From NCBI RefSeq assembly GCF_041051975.1, contig NZ_CP163435.1, forward strand, positions 5,737,001 through 5,801,000: 64,000 nucleotides of DNA, in the 5' to 3' direction. Both the position numbers and the translations under genes were made by a program. Source of the DNA: Streptomyces sp. R21 (GTDB taxonomy: Bacteria; Actinomycetota; Actinomycetes; Streptomycetales; Streptomycetaceae). The notes beneath the pieces are model-generated. The model saw only the letters and a program-made list of their open reading frames with translations, had not been told where the DNA came from and searched no databases. How positions within the stretch are numbered: the stretch's first letter is position 1; every line of letters begins with the position of its first letter. Of this stretch, positions 25,081-34,066 are shown piece after piece.

Positions 25081-26049
25081 GTGTGCGGAACCTGGGTGAT
25101 GAAGGCCGTGTACGGCGACACGTACACGGAGGACCACGACCTGATCCACGCCCACAAGGCGTGCAACCCCGAGGAGAGCGTGCAGTCCGTCGGTGAGGTG
25201 CGCCGCGCGGCGGCGGCGGCCGGGCCCAGCCGACGCCGGATGTTCGGTCTCGCCGGGGCGCTGGGCGCCGCGGTGACCGGCATGGGCCTGCTGGACGCCA
25301 AGCCGGCCTCCGCCTCCTCACCCGTCGCCGGAGCGAAGAAGCTGTTCGGCGCCGGCCGCCGCATCGTGGACATGAGCCACGCCTGGGGCGAGGACTTCCC
25401 GGTCTTCCGCCCCTTCGTCGAGCCGCCGAAGTTCACGCAGGTCGCGTCCGTCGAGAAGGAGGGCTACAACACCCTCATCATCACGATGGACGAGCACAGC
25501 GGCACGCACATGGACGGCCCGAAGCACTTCGACAACGGCCAGCTCGCCACCGACGAGATCCCCGCCGAGAGCCTGATAGCGCCGCTCGTGGTCGTCCGTA
25601 TCACCGACCGCACGGAGAAGGACCTCGACGCCCTGCTCACCTACGACGACCTGCGCAAGTGGGAGAGCCGCCACGGCCGTATCCCGGACGGCGCCGTGGT
25701 CGCGATGGACTGCGGCTGGTCCTCGCGCATCAACGACCCGGAGCGCATCTTCAACCGGGACGCGGACGGCAAGCCCCACTTCCCCGGCATCGGCTGGGAC
25801 GCCGCCGAGTTCCTCGCCTCCAGCCGCAACATCGTGGGCGTGGCCACCGACAGCCCGAGCCTCGACTCGGGGGCCAACAACTACATCGACCCGCGGGCCC
25901 ACAAGTACCTGCTGCCCACCGGCCACTACGGCATCGAGTGGATGGCGAACGTGGACCAGCTGCCGGAATCCGGCGCGATGGCCGTCATCGGCCTGATGAA
26001 GCACAAGGGCGGCTTCGCGGGCCCGGTGCGGATGTTCGGCATCTACTGA
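25081..26049 (+). CDS. Cyclase-family metal-dependent hydrolase with Tat-type leader
   Basis: A 322-residue protein of the cyclase/kynurenine-formamidase-like family (PF04199). The metal-binding motif is MDEHSGTHMDGPKHF (HxGTHxDxPxHF), and other core pieces are AMDCGWSS and GVATDSPSLDSG. A twin-arginine-like segment SRRRMFGLAGALGAAV followed by KPASASS suggests export, but it is preceded by an unusual extension of about 50 residues rich in Cys, His and Asp. GTG at 25081 has GGAGAG upstream; an internal start nearer the twin arginines is possible. Family members hydrolyse formyl-kynurenine, isatin or ring amides; the substrate here is unknown. Confidence 0.85.
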   Translation: MCGTWVMKAVYGDTYTEDHDLIHAHKACNPEESVQSVGEVRRAAAAAGPSRRRMFGLAGALGAAVTGMGLLDAKPASASSPVAGAKKLFGAGRRIVDMSHAWGEDFPVFRPFVEPPKFTQVASVEKEGYNTLIITMDEHSGTHMDGPKHFDNGQLATDEIPAESLIAPLVVVRITDRTEKDLDALLTYDDLRKWESRHGRIPDGAVVAMDCGWSSRINDPERIFNRDADGKPHFPGIGWDAAEFLASSRNIVGVATDSPSLDSGANNYIDPRAHKYLLPTGHYGIEWMANVDQLPESGAMAVIGLMKHKGGFAGPVRMFGIY

Positions 26050-26070
26050 GTTACCTGCTCGGCTCGGAAA

Positions 26071-26110
26071 AGCCGGTGTCCCCCCTGTTGCCTCAGGGGG
26101 GACACCGGCT
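26071..26110. terminator. Perfect 17-pair bidirectional terminator
   Basis: AGCCGGTGTCCCCCCTG-TTGCCT-CAGGGGGGACACCGGCT between the convergent hydrolase gene and the KAS III transcript. Confidence 0.92.
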
Positions 26111-26139
26111 CTTCTACGTCGGTCGTCGCGCTGTCGGCC

Positions 26140-26322
26140 TCAGCCGCGTCGGCCGGGGGTGCGCGGCGGTGCCGACTCGGCCGGGGCGGTGCCCAGCAGC
26201 CAGGACTGGAGGGAACGTTCCGTCGCCCGGCGGAGGTTGGTGCGGCGGCGGGCCGCCACATGCCTGCGGATGAGTGCCGCCAGTTCCGGATCGTCCCCGC
26301 CACTCATCTCGTGGCCGTTCAC
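26140..26322 (-). CDS. Small basic hypothetical protein after KAS III
   Basis: A possible 60-residue protein starting at a GTG that overlaps the KAS III stop (GTGA); an internal ATG at 26307 gives 55 residues. The middle (ALIRRHVAARRRTNLRRATE) is strongly basic and could form an amphipathic helix, and the end is Pro/Arg-rich. There is no recognisable family. The overlap and codon usage support translation, but weak ribosome sites leave doubt. Confidence 0.5.
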   Translation of the reverse strand: MNGHEMSGGDDPELAALIRRHVAARRRTNLRRATERSLQSWLLGTAPAESAPPRTPGRRG

Positions 26323-27362
26323 CGGGCCGCCAGCACGCGCTGCTCGTCCTGCTCGCCGTCCCGGGCGTACGCCGTCGGGGCCCACTGCGTCAGGATCGCG
26401 CCCACCGTCATCCCGCCGCCGAAGCCCGCCATCAGCACGGTGTCCCCGTCGGCGAACTCGCCCTGCCGATGCGCGATGTCGAGGGTCACCGGCACCGACG
26501 CCGAGCCCGTGTTCCCGTACAGCTCCAGCGCCAGGTGCATCGTCGCCGAGGGCATACCGAGGGCCGGCCACACCTCGCCGAGCATCACGCCGTTGGCCTG
26601 GTGCGGCACGAAGTGCTGTACGTGATCACGGTCCACGCCGGCCCGGTCGAGCAGTTCGTGCAGCGCCTCGGGGAGGTTCTCCTGCACGAAGGAGCGCACA
26701 CCGCGCCCGTCCATCCGGAAGTAGTGCGCGCCCTCGTCGAGGGTGTGCTCGGTGGCGGGCATCCGGCTGCCGCCGGCCGGCACGCTGATGAGCCGGTACT
26801 GGTCGCCGCGGGTGAGCAGGCTGGTCTCCCGGATCCCGCAGGTGTCCGGGACGCCGCCCAGCAGGACCGCGCCCGCACCGTCGCCGAAGAGGATGGCGGT
26901 CTTGCGGTCGGAGTAGTCGAGGATGCGGGAGTAGATGTCGGCGCCGATGACCAGTGCGTACCTTCCCTCGCCGGCCGCCCTCAGCAGGCGCTCGGCCACC
27001 GTGGTGGCGTACACGAAACCGCTGCACACCGCGTTGATGTCGAACGCCGCGGCGTTCACCGCGCCGATCAGGTGCTGGACGATGCTCGCCGTCGCCGGCT
27101 GCGGGTGGTCGGGCGTGGAGGTGGCGAGCACGATGTACGCCACGTCCTCGGCCCGGACCCCGGCCTGTTCCAGCGCCGCACGGGCGGCGCGGGCGGCCAG
27201 GTCCGAGGTGGCGTCACGGTCGTCGGCGCGCCGACGTTCCCGTATGCCGGTCTTGCGCACGATCCATTCGTCGGTCACGCCCGCCCCGCGCGCGATCTCC
27301 TCATTAGTGACGACCGTGCTGGGCAGGTAGGAGCCGGTGGCCAGAATGCCGATACGAGTCAT
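26319..27362 (-). CDS. 3-oxoacyl-ACP synthase III (KAS III/FabH-like)
   Basis: A 347-residue thiolase-fold condensing enzyme with the complete triad: Cys113 in FDINAVCSGFVYAT, His in FVPHQANGVML and Asn in LYGNTGSASVPV. It matches FabH in length and in the opening MTRIGILATGSYLPSTVV. A stand-alone KAS III inside a PKS locus usually primes a chain or transfers an acyl group to an acceptor, as ChlB3/CerJ-like enzymes do; these often lack FabH residues that are present here, so true condensing activity is plausible. GGGGAGG precedes the ATG. It lies 148 bases downstream of the HAD gene and is coupled to the small gene after it. Confidence 0.93.
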   Translation of the reverse strand: MTRIGILATGSYLPSTVVTNEEIARGAGVTDEWIVRKTGIRERRRADDRDATSDLAARAARAALEQAGVRAEDVAYIVLATSTPDHPQPATASIVQHLIGAVNAAAFDINAVCSGFVYATTVAERLLRAAGEGRYALVIGADIYSRILDYSDRKTAILFGDGAGAVLLGGVPDTCGIRETSLLTRGDQYRLISVPAGGSRMPATEHTLDEGAHYFRMDGRGVRSFVQENLPEALHELLDRAGVDRDHVQHFVPHQANGVMLGEVWPALGMPSATMHLALELYGNTGSASVPVTLDIAHRQGEFADGDTVLMAGFGGGMTVGAILTQWAPTAYARDGEQDEQRVLAAR

Positions 27363-27510
27363 GAAAGAACCTCCCCTTCCAAGGCGGGCCGCCGGACGCG
27401 ACCCGCAGATGTTTCCGACCGCCGCCCGACCCCCCGGACGACACGGACCGCACGCCGCCGCAGCACGAGCCCGGCCACGACCGCGCTGCGCGTGGACAAC
27501 CGGAGCCCGG

Positions 27511-28200
27511 TCATCCGCGGGGGGCCCGGGTCAGCATGCGGGACCAGCCCGAGCGTCGGGCGTGGGCGGTGAGTTCCTCGTCGTCGCCGACCGCCACCGG
27601 GCGGCCCACGGCCTCCAGCATCGGGACGTCGCTGATGTGGTCGCCGTACGCGGAACTGCGGGCCAGGTCGAAGCCGCGCAGGGCCGCCGCGATGCGGACC
27701 GCCCGCCCCTTGGTCGCGCCGATCATGGGCACCAGGACCTCCCCGGTGAGCTCGCCCCGCCGGACGACCGGACGGGTGCCGAGCACCTGGTCGGCGCGGA
27801 CGTCCTCGGCGATCGGGTCGAGGCAGGCGAAGAACGAACCGGAGACCAGCACCACGGGCTGCCCGGCCTTCTGGTGTGCGGCCAGCGCCTCCTCGACCTC
27901 GGGGACGTACAGGCCGTCCGCCCGCTCCTGCCACTCCGTGGTGAACCACCGGCGCCCGGCGTGCGAGAGGTGTTTCGCCTCCTCGCCCCGGTAGAGGCGG
28001 TAGTACCTGCGGTTGATCTCGCCGCGCGGCGCCCCCCGCAGCGCCGCGTCCCGCAGTTCACTCGTCAACCGGTCGTAGGTGGCCGGGGGTTCGCCACGGG
28101 AGCGCAGGTAGAACTCCAGGAACCGGAACATGCTCTTGACGCGGATCAGTGTCTCGTCCACGTCCGAGAAGACGGCCTGCGAAGCCGCCCCGGCGCTCAC
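27511..28200 (-). CDS. HAD-IB family phosphatase coupled to AfsA-like gene
   Basis: A 229-residue haloacid-dehalogenase-type hydrolase. Motif I is FSDVDETLI, motif II is VLVSGSFFACLD, the motif III Lys lies in GATKGRAVRI, and motif IV is SAYGDHISDVPML. The GTG start overlaps the AfsA stop (GTGA), so the two are translationally coupled. AfsA-type synthases yield phosphorylated butenolide or furan precursors, and a HAD-type phosphatase partner is known in the methylenomycin furan system (MmfL/MmfP). I therefore infer a dephosphorylation step in signal synthesis. Confidence 0.9.
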   Translation of the reverse strand: MSAGAASQAVFSDVDETLIRVKSMFRFLEFYLRSRGEPPATYDRLTSELRDAALRGAPRGEINRRYYRLYRGEEAKHLSHAGRRWFTTEWQERADGLYVPEVEEALAAHQKAGQPVVLVSGSFFACLDPIAEDVRADQVLGTRPVVRRGELTGEVLVPMIGATKGRAVRIAAALRGFDLARSSAYGDHISDVPMLEAVGRPVAVGDDEELTAHARRSGWSRMLTRAPRG

Positions 28201-29258
28201 GCCGCCATCCGGGCGAGGACGAAGTCGAACACGCACAGCGGCTCGCCCTTCTGCGAGGCCTCGACGCGCACCGGAAGCTGCGTCGACAGCCCGGACTCCC
28301 GCTCGGCGGGGAGCGTCCCGCCGAGGGTGTAGAGCGTCACGGCGCCGGCCGTCTCCCGCGGGCTGTCGACCCACGCGGTCAGCACCGTGTCGTCCTCCAG
28401 CTCGCCGAAGCGCGTGAAGCGCACCCGCATCTCGGTGACGAGGGTCTTGAAGGTCGCCAGGCCCTGGACGTCCAGCGCGGCCAGCAGCGCGAGCTGCCGG
28501 GCGCCCTCGGCGATGACCATGCCGGGCAGATGGTCCTGCGGGTGGTCGAAGAGGCTGGCGTGCCGGGCGGGTATGCGCAGCAGCGCCTGCGCGGTGTTGT
28601 CGGTGACCGCCGCGTCGACCAGCACGACGTTCTCCGGGTTGGCGCGGCCGACCAGATGCGGGGCGACGGGCGTCCCGGGCGTACTGGTCGGGTACGTCGC
28701 GGACGACGGCAGCGCGAACCCGTCGCGGTTGTTGAGCCGCAGGGTCAGATACCCCGTCGGCGTCTTGAAGCGGAGCCCGACGGACGCCTGTCCGATCACG
28801 GTGCCGTCGGTGATCAGGTCCATCTCGTAGTCGAGGCCGGTGACCCGGCCCTCGCGTTCCTTGCGGCTGACGATGTTCACACGGAAGGCGAGCGAGATCG
28901 GCGAGGAGCCCACGACGACCATCTGCGGGTGGTCGAGGCGGAGGCTGAGGTGGGTGAGGATGAACTTGTTGTCGGACGGCACACCGTAGAAGCTGTGCGC
29001 GCCCGCGAGGGCGGCCTGCCGGCACGCCTCCAGGATCAGCAGCGGGTCGTAGCAGCCCGGACGCAGCAGGTGGTCGCCGTAGTAGGCGTGCGACCTGGGC
29101 AGCTGCGAGGCCGCGGCGTAGTGGTCCTCGTCGATGGGCTGCAGGTCCGTCAGGAACACTTCGCCCAGCGCGTCCCGATGGACGAGCAGACGGTCCACGG
29201 TGCGCGTGTAGTCCAGCGGCGGTACCGCCGCGGGGGCGGCATGGGGTGCAGTGGTCAT
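28197..29258 (-). CDS. AfsA-like (A-factor biosynthesis hotdog) signal synthase
   Basis: A 353-residue protein with two AfsA hotdog repeats, the first around YYGDHLLRPGCYDPLLILEA and the second around LFDHPQDHLPGMVIAEGARQ. Both keep the family's paired D-H and E-A-x-R-Q motifs. AfsA homologues join a beta-ketoacyl chain to dihydroxyacetone phosphate, the first committed step to gamma-butyrolactone, butenolide or furan signals. ATG at 29258 was chosen; a much longer in-frame form to 29411 is low-complexity and lacks a ribosome site. With the coupled HAD gene and the receptor-like TetR at 17799 it suggests a self-contained quorum circuit. Confidence 0.92.
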   Translation of the reverse strand: MTTAPHAAPAAVPPLDYTRTVDRLLVHRDALGEVFLTDLQPIDEDHYAAASQLPRSHAYYGDHLLRPGCYDPLLILEACRQAALAGAHSFYGVPSDNKFILTHLSLRLDHPQMVVVGSSPISLAFRVNIVSRKEREGRVTGLDYEMDLITDGTVIGQASVGLRFKTPTGYLTLRLNNRDGFALPSSATYPTSTPGTPVAPHLVGRANPENVVLVDAAVTDNTAQALLRIPARHASLFDHPQDHLPGMVIAEGARQLALLAALDVQGLATFKTLVTEMRVRFTRFGELEDDTVLTAWVDSPRETAGAVTLYTLGGTLPAERESGLSTQLPVRVEASQKGEPLCVFDFVLARMAA

Positions 29259-29347
29259 GGATGGCCTGGCTTTCTGTCGTGGTGGTGGTGATTTCCTGCT
29301 CGTGGTCGGTGCGGAGAGGGCAGGACGGGCGGAGGGCACGACAGACG

Positions 29348-29383
29348 GGCGGAGGGACGACACGGGAGCGTCGTCCCTCCGCC
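29348..29383. terminator. 14-pair hairpin between reductase and AfsA genes
   Basis: GGCGGAGGGACGAC-8 bases-GTCGTCCCTCCGCC, downstream of the aldo/keto reductase and about 90 bases upstream of the AfsA start. It separates the two minus-strand transcripts. Confidence 0.75.
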
Positions 29384-29433
29384 GCTGTCCTGGGGCGCTA
29401 CGGGCTGCCATACCGGAAAGAGGTCGGGCGAGG

Positions 29434-30501
<1,068 letters not shown>

Positions 30502-30548
30502 CTTCTCCTGCTTTCGGTTGGGGTTGGGTGTTGAACTGGCTTGCTGCG

Positions 30549-30640
30549 TGGGGGAGTTGAGGGGGTGCAGAGGGAGTGGGGGGAGGGGGATCGAGGGGAT
30601 CGGGGGATCGGGGGAGCGAGGGGAGAAGGGGGAAGAGGGA
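30549..30640. repeat. G-rich low-complexity tract
   Basis: About 90 bases dominated by runs of four to six G, including GGGGGATCGAGGGGATCGGG and near repeats of GGGATCGGGG. It lies between the reductase start and the end of the exporter gene and could form G-quadruplexes. Confidence 0.6.
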
Positions 30641-30673
30641 GCGCCCGGGACGGGGGGATGACCGGGCGCTCCC
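30637..30673. terminator. 12-pair hairpin after the DHA2 exporter gene
   Basis: GGGAGCGCCCGG-13 bases-CCGGGCGCTCCC, 20 bases downstream of the exporter stop on the minus strand. Confidence 0.75.
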
Positions 30674-30692
30674 CGCTGTGGGGCGGCGGGCG

Positions 30693-32243
30693 TCAGTTCG
30701 CCGCGTCCGCCAGTTCCTTGTCCTTGACGACGAGGAACGTGGTGATGGCGCCGGCCGCCGCGAGCACGGCCAGCGCGATGAACGACACGTGCAGGCTGGA
30801 GGTCAGGCTGTGCGCCACCGCGTCCAGCGCCTCGGGCCGCCGCGCCGGGGAGACGGTGGCGAGCGCGGCGTCGACCCGGCCCTGGGTGGCCTCGCCGGCG
30901 AGACGGGGCGCCTGGTCCACGAACTGCGGTGCGCGGTCGAGGAGTTCACCGCGGGTGTAGGAGGACAGGAATCCGCCCGCCGCGGCGACGGCCACGGTCT
31001 CGCCCGCGATCCGCATGGTGTTGAAGATGCCCGACGCCATGCCCGCCCGTTCGACGGGTACGACGCTGACGGCGGCGTTGTCCATCGCCCCGAACGCCGA
31101 GCCGACCCCGAGGCCGAAGATCAGCAGCGGCGCCACCACGGTGGTCCAGGACTGACCGGGCTCCAGGACGACCATCCACAGCGAGCCGACGGCGATCAGC
31201 AGCGAGCTGACCGTCAGCAGCATGCGCGGGGTGACCCGGTCCGCGACGAGCTTGCCGATCAGCAGCGGCAGCACGAAGATCGGCAGCATCAGCGGCATCA
31301 GCAGCAGCCCCGACTCGGTGCTGGAGTAGCCTCCGACGCCCTTGAAGTACGGCGGCAGGAAGTTCAGCAGCACCACGAAGCCGAAGGTGATGGTGAACGG
31401 CTGGCAGACCACCACCACGAAGGTGGCGTTGCGGAACAGCGACAGGTCGAACATGGGCCGCTCCACCCGCTGTTCGATCACCACGAACGCCGCCATGAAC
31501 AGCACGAAGCCCACGAGTGAGCCGAGGGTCGCCGGGTGCCCCCAGCCGCGTTCGCCGCCCTCGACGAAACCGAGCGCGAGCAGGAAGAGGCCGGCGCTGA
31601 AGGTGGCGAGACCGGGCCAGTCCACCCGGGTGGCGTTCGGGTCGCGCGACTCCTTGATGCGCGGCATCAGAACGAGGGCCACGGCGCCCACGAGGACGTT
31701 GATCCAGAACACCCCGCGCCAGCCGGCCAGGCCGACGAGCGCCCCGCCGAGCACGGGCCCGAGCGCCAGCCCGGCCCCGAAGGCGGTGCCGAGGACGCCG
31801 AAGGCCTGGGTGCGCCTGCGTCCGGTGAAGGAGGCGGCCAGGATCGCGGCGCCGCTGGTGAGCACGCCGGCCGCGCCGATGCCCTGCAGGGCGCGCGCGA
31901 TGTCGAGGACCAGGATGTCGGTGGACAGCGCGGCGACGACCGACATGGCCATGAAGACGACGGTGCCGATCGCCAGGATGCGGCGGCGGCCGAACTGGTC
32001 GGCGAGGGTGCCGGCCGCCAGCATGCAGGCCGCGAACGTCACCCCGTACGCGTTCTGCACCCACTGGCCGCCGGCCACCGTGGAGTCGAGGTCGATGGTG
32101 AGGTCGGGCATGGCCACCGCGGGGGCGGTGATGGCAAGGGGGAGCAGCACGCTGGCCAGCGCGACCGCGATCATCACGCTGAGCGAGCCCGTGTCCTCCC
32201 GGCGCTCGGGCGCTGTCGTCCGGGTCTCGGTCTGGGTGGTCAT
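30693..32243 (-). CDS. DHA2-family MFS exporter
   Basis: A 516-residue drug/H+ antiporter of the 14-helix DHA2 family. Family motifs are present: PAVAMPDLTIDLDSTVAGGQ followed by WVQNAYGVTFAACMLAAGTL, and ADQFGRRR (motif A). AGAGGGG precedes the ATG at 32243; an upstream frame to 32327 would run into the divergent hydroxylase promoter. Divergent from the FAD hydroxylase with two TAAGA-type sites between them, it probably exports the product of the locus. Confidence 0.93.
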   Translation of the reverse strand: MTTQTETRTTAPERREDTGSLSVMIAVALASVLLPLAITAPAVAMPDLTIDLDSTVAGGQWVQNAYGVTFAACMLAAGTLADQFGRRRILAIGTVVFMAMSVVAALSTDILVLDIARALQGIGAAGVLTSGAAILAASFTGRRRTQAFGVLGTAFGAGLALGPVLGGALVGLAGWRGVFWINVLVGAVALVLMPRIKESRDPNATRVDWPGLATFSAGLFLLALGFVEGGERGWGHPATLGSLVGFVLFMAAFVVIEQRVERPMFDLSLFRNATFVVVVCQPFTITFGFVVLLNFLPPYFKGVGGYSSTESGLLLMPLMLPIFVLPLLIGKLVADRVTPRMLLTVSSLLIAVGSLWMVVLEPGQSWTTVVAPLLIFGLGVGSAFGAMDNAAVSVVPVERAGMASGIFNTMRIAGETVAVAAAGGFLSSYTRGELLDRAPQFVDQAPRLAGEATQGRVDAALATVSPARRPEALDAVAHSLTSSLHVSFIALAVLAAAGAITTFLVVKDKELADAAN

Positions 32244-32284
32244 GACCCCTCTTTCTTCCGCTGTTCTCGGCGTGCGACCTAATG

Positions 32285-32314
32285 TAAGATCTCGAAGTAC
32301 CGTAAGACATCTGA
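32285..32314. promoter_or_regulatory. Two TAAGA-type sites in the exporter/hydroxylase promoter
   Basis: TAAGATCTCGAA at 32285-32296 and TAAGACATCTGA at 32303-32314, 18 bases apart on the same strand. The second differs from the perfect palindrome at 21940 at a single base. Their position between divergent starts fits joint control of the exporter and the hydroxylase. Confidence 0.55.
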
Positions 32315-32371
32315 TGGCTGTCGTCAATGAGCGTCAAGTCACCGAGCGTCCATGAGAGATGGAGGAGCTCC

Positions 32372-33976
32372 ATGCCGAACACCGCGCAACCGGCACAGGA
32401 AAAGGCTCTGGCGAATCCGTACGACGTACTGATCGTGGGAGCGGGGCCGACCGGGATGATGGCGGCCTGCGAACTGCTGCGACGGGGCGTGCGCGTGCGC
32501 ATCGTCGACCGCGCCCCCGAACCCTCGCCCTTCCCCAAGGCGCTGCTGGTCTGGCCGCGCAGCATCGACCTCTTCGAAGACCTCGGAGTCCTCTCCGAAC
32601 TGCGCGGCACCGGCGTCCAGATCAACGCGTTCAGCTACTTCACCGAGCGGCGGCGGCTGGCGAGCTTCGACTTCCCGCAGTCGCTCAGCCCGCTGTGCCT
32701 GCCGCAGAACGAGACCGAGCGCATCCTGCGCGACCGGCTGCGCGCACTGGGCGGCAAGGTGGAGCGCGGAGTACGGCTGCTCACCTTCGACGGGCTGGAC
32801 TTCTCCGGGCGCATCGACGGCGTCGACGGGGTGACCGCCGTACTGGAGCACTCCGACGGCCGCGTCGAGCGCACCCGGGCGGCCTTCGTCATCGGCACCG
32901 ACGGGGCGGGCAGCGCGGTCCGCGGCCAGCTGGGCAGCGGCTTCTCCGGCAGCACCTACGAGAGTGCGTTCGCCCTGGTCGACGCGGAGATCAAGGGGTA
33001 CCTGCCGCCGGACCAGGCGCTGTACTACCAGTCGGCCGCGGGCGCGCTGGTCGTGGTCGCGCTGCCGGGCGGCATCTACCGGTTCTTCTCCAGCATGGCC
33101 CCGGGGGAGAAGGTCAGCGTCGAGAAGATGCAGAAGATCGTCGACGAGCGGGGCCCCCGTGGTGTCACGCTCACCAACCCGGTCTGGGAGTCGGAGTTCC
33201 GCATCCACGCCCGGCACGCCAGCGACTTCCAGCTCGGCCGGGTCTTCATAGCCGGCGACGCGGCGCACGTGCACAGTCCCGCGGGCGGCCAGGGGCTCAA
33301 CACGGGCATGCAGGACGCCCACAACCTGGCGTGGAAGATCGCCGCCGTACTCCAAGGCAGGGCTCCTTCCCGGCTGTTGCTCACCTACGGACCCGAACGG
33401 GCCGCCGTGGCCCGGCGCGTGGTCCGCGACACCGACATCCAGACCCGCGGCTGGATGGTGCGCGGCTCGCTGGCGGTCAAGGCCCGCGACGCCGCGTTCC
33501 GTACGGCCGAACGCACCGGCCTCTTCCGGCTGTACGCCCCCGTCATGGCGGGCCGCCGCCTGGCGTATCCGGCCGTCCGCGCCAGCCAGCTGCCGGGCGA
33601 CCGCTCCGCGTGCCGGCTCCGCTCGCGGCTGCCCGGCGGCCTGAGCGTCGGCGCGGTCTTCCCGCGCGAACTGGCCGCCCCCAACGGGTTCGCCGGGCCG
33701 CGCGCCGAGCCGCTCGGCTGGACCCTCGCCGTGGTGTGCCGGGGCGAGGCGGCCGCCTGGCGCGAGCAGGTGCGCGGGTTGACCGAGGCATGGCCCGAGG
33801 TGCGGACCGTGCATCTGTCCGCCGGTTCCGCCCGCTCCGAGACGGGGTGCCGGCAGCAGGGCTACTACCTGGTCAGGCCGGACGGCCACATCGCCGCGCA
33901 CGGTCACCAGGGCGACCTGGCCCTGCTGCGCGCCGAACTCACCGAGTGGCTGGGGCCGGTGACCGCCGCCGGATGA
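32372..33976 (+). CDS. FAD-dependent aromatic hydroxylase
   Basis: A 534-residue class A flavoprotein monooxygenase (PHBH fold). The three signatures are seen: VLIVGAGPTGMMAACELL, the DG motif in VIGTDGAGSAVR, and the GD motif in RVFIAGDAAHVHSPAGGQGL. The C-terminal thioredoxin-like domain of polyketide hydroxylases (aklavinone/MhqA type) is present. GGAGGAG lies six bases before the ATG at 32372. Such enzymes use NADPH and O2 to hydroxylate phenolic rings, fitting tailoring of an aromatic product of the PKS at 36443. Confidence 0.93.
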   Translation: MPNTAQPAQEKALANPYDVLIVGAGPTGMMAACELLRRGVRVRIVDRAPEPSPFPKALLVWPRSIDLFEDLGVLSELRGTGVQINAFSYFTERRRLASFDFPQSLSPLCLPQNETERILRDRLRALGGKVERGVRLLTFDGLDFSGRIDGVDGVTAVLEHSDGRVERTRAAFVIGTDGAGSAVRGQLGSGFSGSTYESAFALVDAEIKGYLPPDQALYYQSAAGALVVVALPGGIYRFFSSMAPGEKVSVEKMQKIVDERGPRGVTLTNPVWESEFRIHARHASDFQLGRVFIAGDAAHVHSPAGGQGLNTGMQDAHNLAWKIAAVLQGRAPSRLLLTYGPERAAVARRVVRDTDIQTRGWMVRGSLAVKARDAAFRTAERTGLFRLYAPVMAGRRLAYPAVRASQLPGDRSACRLRSRLPGGLSVGAVFPRELAAPNGFAGPRAEPLGWTLAVVCRGEAAAWREQVRGLTEAWPEVRTVHLSAGSARSETGCRQQGYYLVRPDGHIAAHGHQGDLALLRAELTEWLGPVTAAG

Positions 33977-33990
33977 TCCGGGAGACGGCG

Positions 33991-34026
33991 AAGAGGGGGT
34001 GCGGCCCGTGGGCCGCACCCCCTCTT
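33991..34026. terminator. 17-pair bidirectional terminator
   Basis: AAGAGGGGGTGCGGCCC and its perfect reverse complement with a two-base tip, followed by TT. It lies between the hydroxylase stop and the end of the convergent MDR gene. Confidence 0.9.
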
Positions 34027-34066
34027 TCATTGCGCCGGGGCTTCGAAGACCGAGGTCAGGCCGAGG

